Assembly: GCA_905235225.1 (NCBI GenBank)
Contig: CAJOKE010000008.1
Coordinates: 1-44,818 of the forward strand
Length of the DNA: 44,818 bases
Reading direction: 5' to 3'
Origin: Paludibacteraceae bacterium
Lineage (GTDB): Bacteria > Bacteroidota > Bacteroidia > Bacteroidales > Paludibacteraceae
Shown: piece by piece, positions 9,483 through 16,914 of the stretch
How the letters are laid out: each line of letters begins with the position of its first letter
Position numbering within the stretch: position 1 is the stretch's first letter
Program-made: the position numbers and the translations under genes
The notes under the pieces: model-generated
The model's database searches: none
Told to the model about the DNA's origin: nothing
The model's input: only the letters and a program-made list of their open reading frames with translations

Positions 9483-12170
9483 TTATTTAACCTGTGTTCC
9501 GGTGATATTATACATTTTATTATTTATAATAATATATAGGTGTCCGTCGAGCAGAATCTTCTCACCGTTGAGTTTGGTGTCATCGATATTGATTTGCTCA
9601 ATGCCTTCATCGATATTTCCATCACAATTAGGACTAACGAAAGCCTTTCCCCATGTCATTTCGGGATCATTCCACTTCCATACATAGCAGACATCTTCGA
9701 AGACGAGGAGGTCTTTAGTCTGTACGGCTTCGTCGCCAATCTCCTCACGGTCACCGTTATTGAAGATGACGTAGAACTCTTTGAGGTCTTCGCCGTTGAG
9801 TTTCTCGGGGAAGGTATAAGTGAGCCATCCCTGAGCGTCGATTGTAGTCCAGAGTTTTCCGGGCCATTTAGTTCCTTTGTCCCCGACGAGGAAAGGCGTA
9901 TCCTTGTAAGTAGATCCGTCCTTTTTGCGTGTGAAGGCATAGATATAGCATTTCTGCCACTCGGCGGGTTGTTTGAATTTAACGGTAATAGCCCCTGTTT
10001 GGGGTTCTTTGTAGGTATAAACGCGCGTATAAACCGGTGTTTTTTCCGTTTGGGATTTTACAGCGAATGCTTTAACGGTAGTTGTCTGTTTGATATTGAA
10101 GGTTGTTATTCCCTGCACATTGGTAGAATGTGTGTTCGGTTCCGAGCCATCCAAGGTGTAATAAATCATTGCATTCGGATCGCCGACTGTATTGATTGTT
10201 ATATCCAGTCCTTCTTTTTTATCCCGGAAGACAGACGACTCGGGAGCGATAGAGAGGTCAAACTTAGGATGTAGTTCCGTTTCGCAGTCCATGACTTCCG
10301 CCACGTTATCGGCGTCGTTCCACTTGTAGCACACATCTTCGTCGGTAAAGAGATCTACGGAGCGTTTACCTTCTTCGCCGCCATTGATACAGAAGTTAAT
10401 TTCTTTGAGTCCTTTGTCAAACTCATAAGTGTACCAACCGTCCTGAGCCTGATAGATCCGTTGTCCGGGATAAGCCCCGAGCATATTGTTATTGTCCTTG
10501 TCCCAGGCATAGAGATAAGCCCCTTCCCAATCATCGGGTTTATTGAAGCGGACGATAATGCCGGTCTGTTGCGGCTCCTTATACGTATAAGTATAGGTCA
10601 GGACTTTTCCTTGTGCATTTCCGCAAACGCCCATGATTTTGAGGGTAGTTGTCTGGTTAAATGTAAAGGATTTCTTTCCGCTGAAGCTTGCGGATGAGAG
10701 TGTAGGATTAGTGCCATCGGTGGTATAGTAGGCAACAGCTTTTGAGCCATATCCGGTTGTACCGCGTACAACGGCAACCACATTGATACCTGCAGCGGCA
10801 TCTTTGAAGGTGGCGGACGGTGTCACGATGACAGCAGGAGCATGTTCAGCCGTGGCATTGGTCCACATAGCATATCCGTTACCGTAAGCGATTTTCTTAT
10901 ATCCATAAGGTGCATAATCGGCACCGGCTTTATTACCGAGAGCGAGGATGAGGTTTCCGCGTTTACCAACGATGGTAGCCTTGTAGCCGCCGGTCTCCGC
11001 CTCTTCGTCAATGACGGCACTCTCGGAGTGAACTCCGGCAATATGGCGGCAGTCGATCATAGGTTTAATCTGGTCTTTATACTTTGCCCAGTGGGGATAG
11101 AACACAGACGGGATACCGGGCATACCGAGCAGGAAGGCATTAGCCTGAAGGAGCCGGTCTTGGAGTTCGGGGGTCATGGATTTGCCGTTACCGCCAAATT
11201 CCTGTCCGTTATCGCGATAGAACCAGTCGTGGCTGTCCACGAAGGTCACAGCGTATTTGGCATATCCTGCACCGAGCAATCCGGAGCCTTTGCAGCGGCT
11301 GTAGTCGAAAGCAGCGATACCATCAAAGGCGGCGTATTTGGTTTGGAAGTCGAGTGCCATGGTGTTCATTTTGGCATCGTTGATATTACGTATAATATCG
11401 TCATTGCCGGACCACATTTCCATGAAGGAGATATAGGCGTTCCCTGCCTGATTGTAGTCATCAATATGGGAAGCATGGAATCCCTTGCAGTAGTCATATC
11501 GGAAGCCGTCATAGTGCATGACATTGGTCATCCACTTGGCATATGCGCGGAACATCTCGCGTACATTTTCCTGATCGTGCGCCCAGTCGCGTGCGGCGTC
11601 ATAGTTCGCCTCGGGTCCATAACCGTCATCAGCGGCACCGGTCGCCAAGCCGAAGCAGTCATTTGCTTCCTTTTTATAAGCGGGATTATTCATTTCATCG
11701 GTTTTGCAGATCCACGAAGCGTCTGGGTCAAAGACCCCGTATTCGCCGAAGTTTTGGCGCATGAAGTCGCACCATCCAGCCGCCGCCTCGATGTGATTGA
11801 CAACCATATCGGCTACGACTTTGGTATTTTGGTTATGGAAAGCGGTAATCAGAGCTTCGAGGTCAGCGCGTGACCCCCAGTCTGAGTTTTGGTTGGAATA
11901 CTGTTTGGGATGGTATCCGACGCCGGAAGCGTATGCACTGGGCGGAAGCCAAATAATGTCGAAGTAGGCACCGATTTCGCTGGACTGTTTGTACAGCGTT
12001 TTCCAGCGCGTGTCTCCGTAGATAGTAGTCGGATAATCGGCAGTGTCCACATGATAGGAATTCCAATAGAATCCCTGCATCATCACATCTTCACACTTTT
12101 CGGGAACTGAACTTGCATAGGCAAAGCCTACGCCTAACACACTCACTAACAGAAAAATAACTTTCTTCAT
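9483..12170 (-). CDS. Secreted GH13 alpha-amylase with two chitobiase-C/CBM26-like pairs
   Basis: This 895-aa protein starts at the ATG at 12170; an in-frame TTG at 12188 is unlikely. A signal peptide (about 1-20) is followed directly by the GH13 barrel (about 22-440) with DMVVNH at 121-126, GFRYDY with predicted nucleophile Asp226, FMEMW with predicted acid/base Glu251, and FVDSHD with Asp315. Two tandem pairs follow: a CHB_HEX-like beta-sandwich (447-535, YYTTDGTNPTL) with a CBM26-like starch-binding module (536-625, YPGQ), then a second pair (636-722, YYTLDGSEPNT, and 725-835, KWPGK). The C-terminal tail (DGHLYIIINNKMYNITG) is of a different type from those of the other three complete proteins here. 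It is the first gene of the operon, 38 bp below the promoter. Extracellular amylase is a firm call. Confidence 0.95.
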   Translation of the reverse strand: MKKVIFLLVSVLGVGFAYASSVPEKCEDVMMQGFYWNSYHVDTADYPTTIYGDTRWKTLYKQSSEIGAYFDIIWLPPSAYASGVGYHPKQYSNQNSDWGSRADLEALITAFHNQNTKVVADMVVNHIEAAAGWCDFMRQNFGEYGVFDPDASWICKTDEMNNPAYKKEANDCFGLATGAADDGYGPEANYDAARDWAHDQENVREMFRAYAKWMTNVMHYDGFRYDYCKGFHASHIDDYNQAGNAYISFMEMWSGNDDIIRNINDAKMNTMALDFQTKYAAFDGIAAFDYSRCKGSGLLGAGYAKYAVTFVDSHDWFYRDNGQEFGGNGKSMTPELQDRLLQANAFLLGMPGIPSVFYPHWAKYKDQIKPMIDCRHIAGVHSESAVIDEEAETGGYKATIVGKRGNLILALGNKAGADYAPYGYKKIAYGNGYAMWTNATAEHAPAVIVTPSATFKDAAAGINVVAVVRGTTGYGSKAVAYYTTDGTNPTLSSASFSGKKSFTFNQTTTLKIMGVCGNAQGKVLTYTYTYKEPQQTGIIVRFNKPDDWEGAYLYAWDKDNNNMLGAYPGQRIYQAQDGWYTYEFDKGLKEINFCINGGEEGKRSVDLFTDEDVCYKWNDADNVAEVMDCETELHPKFDLSIAPESSVFRDKKEGLDITINTVGDPNAMIYYTLDGSEPNTHSTNVQGITTFNIKQTTTVKAFAVKSQTEKTPVYTRVYTYKEPQTGAITVKFKQPAEWQKCYIYAFTRKKDGSTYKDTPFLVGDKGTKWPGKLWTTIDAQGWLTYTFPEKLNGEDLKEFYVIFNNGDREEIGDEAVQTKDLLVFEDVCYVWKWNDPEMTWGKAFVSPNCDGNIDEGIEQINIDDTKLNGEKILLDGHLYIIINNKMYNITGTQVK

Positions 12171-12207
12171 GGTAGTATCATAAAACAATTTTCGTTCAAA
12201 AAACGCG

Positions 12208-12238
12208 CAAAGTTACAAATTATTTGCCGAATATGCAA
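12208..12238 (-). promoter_or_regulatory. Promoter of the starch operon
   Basis: On the minus strand TTG (-33) is followed after exactly 20 nt by TAACTTTG (-7), the Bacteroidota primary-sigma pattern. The -33 box is extended as TTGCATATTC. It lies 38 bp upstream of the first amylase start, and no other promoter of this type was seen within the five-gene run. Confidence 0.85.
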
Positions 12239-12248
12239 GAAAAAAATA

Positions 12249-12941
12249 TCACTTTTGTAATTTTTTATCACTTAATGTGATATATTGCACATAAAGTTTA
12301 CCATTTTCCACAGAGAAGGCAACATTGTATCCGTTGTAATCGAGTTTGTAAACGCGCAGGGGGTCGGAGTGGTAGGCAGGCCGGGGGTCCTGAGCGAGTA
12401 TTTCGCGGAGTTCATTCCGGGTAGAAGGGGGAATGGCGAGGTATTCCTGATTGTTCAGCCCCACGACTTCGAGGGTGTAGTCTTTGGTTGTTTCGGCAAA
12501 TCCGTTTACGGCGTCCGGGTGGGAATCGGAAAAGGCGAGATAAGGCTTAATATCATATATAGGTGTGCCGTTGAGGAGGTCGGCACCGGTAACGACGAGG
12601 ACAGGTCCCTGCGAGGAACGCTCCACGCGCAGGAGGCGGACAGAGGTCAATCCGATAGGGTTAGGGCGGAAGGGGCTACGGGTTGCAAAGACTCCCATCC
12701 GTGTATTTCCGCCCAAGCGAGGAGGTCTGACGGTAAGGTTATCGGAGGAGTTGTTTTGCGAGAATCCCCAAATGAGCCAAAGGTGGCTGTACGATTCTAT
12801 TCCCCGGATAGCGTCCATATTCCGGAATCGTGGTTCAAAGAGAATGCGTGTTTCGACGAGGGATGTGTCACGGCTCTGTCTGGGTATGCCAAACTTGTCT
12901 GTAAAACCATTGTGTGCAGTGGCGATTTGTTGGAGAATCAT
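12249..12941 (-). CDS. trmO: tRNA (adenine(37)-N6)-methyltransferase TrmO
   Basis: This 230-aa protein transfers a methyl group from S-adenosylmethionine to N6 of t6A37 in tRNA (m6t6A). The fold signature GVFATRSPFRPNPIG lies at residues 83-97, with LLNGTPIYDIKPY and DPRPAY further on, all hallmarks of the TsaA/YaeB/UPF0066 family. Length is close to that of the E. coli protein. The frame stays open upstream to 13058, but the ATG at 12941 (MILQQIATAHNGF) matches the family's N-terminus and lies just below a good promoter. The gene is divergent from tRNA-Phe, a fitting neighbour for a tRNA modification enzyme although possibly by chance. Confidence 0.93.
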   Translation of the reverse strand: MILQQIATAHNGFTDKFGIPRQSRDTSLVETRILFEPRFRNMDAIRGIESYSHLWLIWGFSQNNSSDNLTVRPPRLGGNTRMGVFATRSPFRPNPIGLTSVRLLRVERSSQGPVLVVTGADLLNGTPIYDIKPYLAFSDSHPDAVNGFAETTKDYTLEVVGLNNQEYLAIPPSTRNELREILAQDPRPAYHSDPLRVYKLDYNGYNVAFSVENGKLYVQYITLSDKKLQK

Positions 12942-12965
12942 GTGGTTAAAGTATGATTTTTGGTG

Positions 12966-12996
12966 CAAAGGTACGATTTTTTCAAAAAAATTGCAA
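12966..12996 (-). promoter_or_regulatory. trmO promoter
   Basis: On the minus strand TTGCAA is followed by TACCTTTG with a 20-nt spacer after TTG, 25 bp upstream of the trmO start. It is back to back with the tRNA-Phe promoter. Confidence 0.8.
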
Positions 12997-13003
12997 AAAA
13001 ATT

Positions 13004-13033
13004 TTGGTAATTCAAAAAAAAGCAGTACTTTTG
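13004..13033 (+). promoter_or_regulatory. tRNA-Phe promoter
   Basis: TTG at 13004 and TACTTTTG at 13026-13033 are spaced by 19 nt, with transcription expected to start near 13040. This is the only one of nine promoters here whose -33 box is not extended to TTGCA. Confidence 0.75.
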
Positions 13034-13092
13034 CACGCTTTTTCGACGGAAGTGGCACAAATGATGTCCGTTAAAGGAAAGAAAAAGCACAA

Positions 13093-13165
13093 GGTACCTT
13101 AGCTCAGGTGGTAGAGCAATGGACTGAAAATCCATGTGTCCTTGGTTCAACTCCAAGAGGTACCA
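13093..13165 (+). tRNA. tRNA-Phe (anticodon GAA)
   Basis: This is a 73-nt cloverleaf: acceptor stem GGTACCT paired with AGGTACC, D arm AGCTC/GAGC, anticodon stem ATGGA/TCCAT with loop CTGAAAA giving GAA, and T arm CTTGG/CCAAG with loop TTCAACT. The 3' CCA is not encoded (the sequence reads ACAG). It has its own promoter and terminator. Confidence 0.97.
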
Positions 13166-13168
13166 CAG

Positions 13169-13194
13169 ATGCGGCAGCAATGCCGCATTTTTTT
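13169..13194 (+). terminator. Intrinsic terminator of tRNA-Phe
   Basis: A perfect 8-bp stem (ATGCGGCA, loop GCAA, TGCCGCAT) is followed by a run of seven T. It begins four bases after the tRNA. Confidence 0.93.
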
Positions 13195-13258
13195 GTTGTA
13201 TCTACCGTGTAATTCTCCTGTATTTTGCGAATATTGTGATGCCTTAAAGAAGCGCACT

Positions 13259-13379
13259 ATCGTTCGGTTATCCTTCGGTTATCGTTCGGTTATCCTTCGG
13301 TTATCGTTCGGTTATCCTTCGGTTATCCTTCGGTTATCGTTCGGTTATCGTTCGGTTATCGTTCGGTTATCATTCGGTT
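13259..13379. repeat. Eleven tandem copies of an 11-bp repeat
   Basis: Unit ATCSTTCGGTT is repeated 11 times without gaps. Only the fourth base varies (G, C or, in the last copy, A); the other ten are invariant. The period is close to one helical turn. Its function is unknown. Confidence 0.97.
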
Positions 13380-13441
13380 AAAGTAGGGGAAAAATGAGGG
13401 AAAGTGGAAAATAGAAAGAGCGGGATGGTGATTATTTTTTC

Positions 13442-13529
13442 GTACTGACGGAATGGCGTACTGACGTACTGATTTTTTCGGGATGACGGGGTGGCGTACT
13501 GATTTTTCGGGCTGACGGGATGACGGGAG
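13442..13529. repeat. Degenerate GTACTGA / CGGGATGACGGG repeat cluster
   Basis: GTACTGA occurs four times, the last two at the head of related units of about 30 bp (GTACTGA, T-run, CGGG[A/C]TGACGGG). It lies between the 11-bp array and the dxs promoter. It is degenerate, and no gene or terminator is evident. Confidence 0.75.
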
Positions 13530-13562
13530 TATGAAATTTTTCTCAAAAAAATACCCGAACGC

Positions 13563-13593
13563 TTGCACATGTGCAATTTTTGTTGTAATTTTG
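13563..13593 (+). promoter_or_regulatory. dxs operon promoter overlapping a palindrome
   Basis: TTG at 13563 and TAATTTTG at 13586-13593 are spaced by 20 nt. The -33 box is the left end of the perfect 14-bp palindrome TTGCACATGTGCAA (13563-13576), which could bind a dimeric regulator. The dxs start is 28 bp downstream of the -7 box. Confidence 0.8.
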
Positions 13594-13621
13594 CGCGCTA
13601 ATTTTCGGGAATAGCAGATAG

Positions 13622-15610
13622 ATGGAATATAAATATCTGAATAATATAGACAGTCCGTCGGATTTGAAGAAGCTGCCAGTGGATGTACTTCCTGAATTAT
13701 GCGGGGAGTTGCGCGACTTTATCATTCAGGAGTTGAGCCACAATCCGGGGCATTTGGGATCGTCTTTAGGGGCGATAGAGATTGCCGTGGCTGTCCATTA
13801 TGTATTCGATACGCCGTATGACAAGGTAGTGTGGGATGTCGGTCACCAAGCGTATGCGCATAAGATACTGACAGGCAGGCGGGAACGGTTCCATACGAAC
13901 CGCCAGTTCAAGGGTTTGGCCCCCTTCCCCACTCCGGCAGAGAGTGAGTATGATGCGTTTATCGCGGGGCATGCAAGCAACAGTATTTCCGCGGCATTGG
14001 GCATAGAGGTAGGCGACTGCTGTATGGCGGCAAGCGGATCGGATGGAGGAAGTTCTGAAGCAGTCGCAGGAGAAGTTAGCGGGGTAAGAGGCAGCAGGAG
14101 CAAACCGCATGTAGTAGCCGTTATCGGTGACGGAGCGATGACCGGCGGATTGGCATTCGAGGGGCTGAACAACGCCTCGATGACCAAGAACGACCTGCTG
14201 ATTATACTGAATGACAACAACATGGCGATAGACCCGTTGAAGGGCGGTTTTACGCAGTATTTAGTAGATATAACGACCAGTAAGCGTTACAACAAATGGC
14301 GTTGGAAGCTGTATCAGATGATGATGAAACTGCACCTGATGGATGAACACAAGACCAATGCCGTGCGGCGGTTCAGCACGAACCTAAAGACGATTCTGAC
14401 GCGCCAGCCGAATAATATATTCCAAGGGCTGAACCTGCGGTATTTCGGTCCGGCAGACGGTCACAGTGTGGTGGATCTTGTTCGGATACTGAAAGAGATA
14501 AAAGACCATCGCGGTCCGAAAGTGCTGCACCTTATAACGAAGAAAGGAAAGGGTTATGCGCCAGCGGAAAACGACCAGACGACCTGGCACGCTCCGGGTG
14601 AGTTCAATGCGGTGTCGGGCAAACGGTTGAGCGACAGTGTTCCGTCGGCAGAGACGGAAAGTGCCAAAGTGCCGCCGTTATGGCAGGAAGTGTTCGGTGA
14701 GACATTGTTAGAACTGGCTCGTGAGAACAGCAAGATAACGGGTGTAACGCCAGCCATGCCAAGCGGTTGCAGCATGTCGATCATGCAGAAAGAGCTGCCG
14801 GAGCGGGTGTTTGATGTGGGGATAGCCGAAGGGCATGCGGTGACATTTTCTGCGGGTCTTGCCAGTACGGGTGTTATTCCGTTCTGCAATATATATTCGT
14901 CGTTCCTGCAACGGGCGTATGACAATATTATACACGATGTTGCATTGCCGAAGCAGCATGTAGTGCTGTGCATTGACCGCGCGGGAATAGTCGGCAACGA
15001 CGGCGCGACGCACCACGGTTTGTTTGACCTTGCGTACCTTCGTCCGATACCGAACCTTGCTATTGCCGCTCCGCGGACGGCGGATGATTTACGTGAACTG
15101 ATGCGTTTGGCGGTCGATTATAACGGTCCTATAGCCATCCGTTATCCGCGCGGACGTGTGTCAGGATGTGTATCCGAGACAGAGCGCGAGGCTGTCACGT
15201 TCGGGAAAGGCGTGTGCCTGCGTGAGGGGAAAGGTGTGGCGGTACTGAGTATAGGAGCCATCGGCAACACGGTAGCGGAAGCGATTGCGGCAGCGGAAGA
15301 AACCGGCACGCGGTCCGGGGATTTTGCGCACTATGACATGCGCTGGCTAAAGCCAATAGACACGGGCATACTGGATTATGTCGGAAACCATTTCGGGCAG
15401 GTAGTGACGGTAGAAGACAGTGTTATAAGCGGTGGTTTGGGCAGTGCAGTGCTTGAGTACTTTGCAGAAAAGGGGTACAATGTGCATGTGACACGATTAG
15501 GTGTAAACGATCAATTTGTAGAACACGGCAGCACGAAGGAGTTATACCGCATGCTGCGATTAGACAAAGAAGGCATATGCGAATCATTATTACAGGTGCC
15601 GGCGAAGTAG
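13622..15610 (+). CDS. dxs: 1-deoxy-D-xylulose-5-phosphate synthase
   Basis: This 662-aa thiamine-diphosphate enzyme condenses pyruvate and glyceraldehyde 3-phosphate, the first step of the MEP isoprenoid pathway. GHQAYAHKILTGR lies at about 74-86, the ThDP-binding motif GDGAMTGGLAFEGLNNA at about 169-185, KGKGYAPAE follows, and the second half holds the GIAEGHAV segment with the conserved catalytic Glu and the DRAGIVGNDGATHHG segment. Residues about 131-161 form a Gly/Ser-rich insertion just before the ThDP motif, which makes the protein longer than the usual 620-640 aa. It is the first gene of a six-gene operon and overlaps trkA by 34 bp. The start fits the promoter 28 bp upstream. Confidence 0.96.
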   Translation: MEYKYLNNIDSPSDLKKLPVDVLPELCGELRDFIIQELSHNPGHLGSSLGAIEIAVAVHYVFDTPYDKVVWDVGHQAYAHKILTGRRERFHTNRQFKGLAPFPTPAESEYDAFIAGHASNSISAALGIEVGDCCMAASGSDGGSSEAVAGEVSGVRGSRSKPHVVAVIGDGAMTGGLAFEGLNNASMTKNDLLIILNDNNMAIDPLKGGFTQYLVDITTSKRYNKWRWKLYQMMMKLHLMDEHKTNAVRRFSTNLKTILTRQPNNIFQGLNLRYFGPADGHSVVDLVRILKEIKDHRGPKVLHLITKKGKGYAPAENDQTTWHAPGEFNAVSGKRLSDSVPSAETESAKVPPLWQEVFGETLLELARENSKITGVTPAMPSGCSMSIMQKELPERVFDVGIAEGHAVTFSAGLASTGVIPFCNIYSSFLQRAYDNIIHDVALPKQHVVLCIDRAGIVGNDGATHHGLFDLAYLRPIPNLAIAAPRTADDLRELMRLAVDYNGPIAIRYPRGRVSGCVSETEREAVTFGKGVCLREGKGVAVLSIGAIGNTVAEAIAAAEETGTRSGDFAHYDMRWLKPIDTGILDYVGNHFGQVVTVEDSVISGGLGSAVLEYFAEKGYNVHVTRLGVNDQFVEHGSTKELYRMLRLDKEGICESLLQVPAK

Positions 15611-16914
15611 GGACGCACTTGGCGAAACTACTGTCGCGTGAAGACATGGAAATCAGTCTGATGGACGAGAAAGCCGAGAAGTTAGGCGATCTTGATGCCG
15701 AATATGATTTACTGACGAAAGTTGGCAGTCCGACTTCCATTCATGATTTGAAGGACATCGGTGTAAACGGTTGCGATTTGTTTATATCGGTAACACCTCA
15801 TGAATCGGAGAACATGGCGGCGTGCCTGATGGCGAACCAGTTAGGCGCCAAGAAGACGCTTGCCCGCATAGACAACTATGAATATCTATTGCCGGAGAAC
15901 AGGAAGTTCTTTGAGACGATGGGACTGAACCACCTTATTTATCCAGAGGTGCTTGCTGCGAACGAGATTATCGAATCGCTGAAAGTCAACTGGCTGCGGT
16001 ACCATATTGTATTGTGCGACGGTGCGTTGGAACTATGTGTAGTAAAGATCCGCGAGGTGTGCGAGGCGGTCGGCAAACCGTTCAGTTCGGGGTATTTCGG
16101 TCACGGGCGGTACCGCGTAGTCGCCATCAAGCGCGGCAACGAGACCATTATTCCGACAGGCAATGACGAGTTACAGATCAATGACATGGTCTATATCGTC
16201 TGCACGCCGGACAACATCAGTTTTATGCGCGAGCAGTTAGGGAAGACGGAACGGGAGATAAGGAATGTCATTTTCTTCGGCGGCAGCCGGATTGCGCAGA
16301 AGGCAGTACAGAACCTGCCGAAGGAGATTAATATCAAGATACTGGAGGTGAACAAGGACTTATGCTACCATTTGAGCCAGAAGGTAGATAACGCGCTGAT
16401 TATCAATGCGGACGGTTCGGACATGGATGTTCTGAAGGAAGAAGGCATACAGGACACAGACGCATTTGTCGCGGTGACAGAAAGCAGCGAAGCGAACATA
16501 TTCGCGTGCCTTGCCGCCAAACAATTCGGTGTAAGGAAGACCATCGCCGAAGTGGAGAATATTGATTATATACAGATTGCCGAGGGACTGGATGTCGGTG
16601 CGGTACTGAACAAGAAAACGATTGCAGCGTCGTATATCTACCAATTGCTGCTGAACGCCAGCGTGCTGAATGTGCGCAACCTGACGAGTGCGGATGCCCA
16701 GATAGTGGAGTTCAGTGCGGAGGAAGGTTCGCGTATTACGCGGTGCGAGATCAAGCGAATGGGTCTGCCCAAGGACAGTACTATAGCAGGCATCGTGCGT
16801 GCGGGCGAAGGCATATTAGTGAACGGCGACACGCAGATACTACAGGGCGACAAGGTTGTCGTATTCTGTAAGAGCCATGTAATCAGGAAGTTAGAGCGTT
16901 TCTTCAAGGAATGA
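15577..16914 (+). CDS. trkA: Trk K+ uptake NAD-binding regulatory subunit
   Basis: This 445-aa cytoplasmic protein gates the TrkH potassium channel by binding NAD(H) or ATP. It has the classic doubled layout: an RCK/TrkA_N Rossmann half starting with GAGEVG (residues 7-12) plus a TrkA_C domain, then a second Rossmann half (FFGGSRIAQ, about 234 on) plus a second TrkA_C. The start lies inside the end of dxs (34-bp overlap), and the TGA overlaps the trkH start (ATGA), so translation is probably coupled. Confidence 0.95.
   Translation: MRIIITGAGEVGTHLAKLLSREDMEISLMDEKAEKLGDLDAEYDLLTKVGSPTSIHDLKDIGVNGCDLFISVTPHESENMAACLMANQLGAKKTLARIDNYEYLLPENRKFFETMGLNHLIYPEVLAANEIIESLKVNWLRYHIVLCDGALELCVVKIREVCEAVGKPFSSGYFGHGRYRVVAIKRGNETIIPTGNDELQINDMVYIVCTPDNISFMREQLGKTEREIRNVIFFGGSRIAQKAVQNLPKEINIKILEVNKDLCYHLSQKVDNALIINADGSDMDVLKEEGIQDTDAFVAVTESSEANIFACLAAKQFGVRKTIAEVENIDYIQIAEGLDVGAVLNKKTIAASYIYQLLLNASVLNVRNLTSADAQIVEFSAEEGSRITRCEIKRMGLPKDSTIAGIVRAGEGILVNGDTQILQGDKVVVFCKSHVIRKLERFFKE

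Larger units (their letters stand above)
13166..13621. other. Non-coding region between tRNA-Phe and dxs
   Basis: This 456-bp region holds the tRNA terminator, an 11-bp tandem array, a second degenerate repeat cluster and the dxs promoter. Short frames across it are products of the repeats, and no gene is supported. Confidence 0.8.

Noticed and set aside
10842..11873. 343-codon open frame on the plus strand
   Set aside because: It is antisense to the catalytic domain of the GH13 amylase; all family motifs are on the minus strand.
1..12170. Canonical Sus locus (susC/susD)
   Set aside because: No TonB-dependent transporter or SusD-like protein is encoded within the window; such genes might lie left of position 1.
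13259..13379. CRISPR or iteron origin
   Set aside because: There are no spacers between units, and no replication initiator or partition gene lies nearby.
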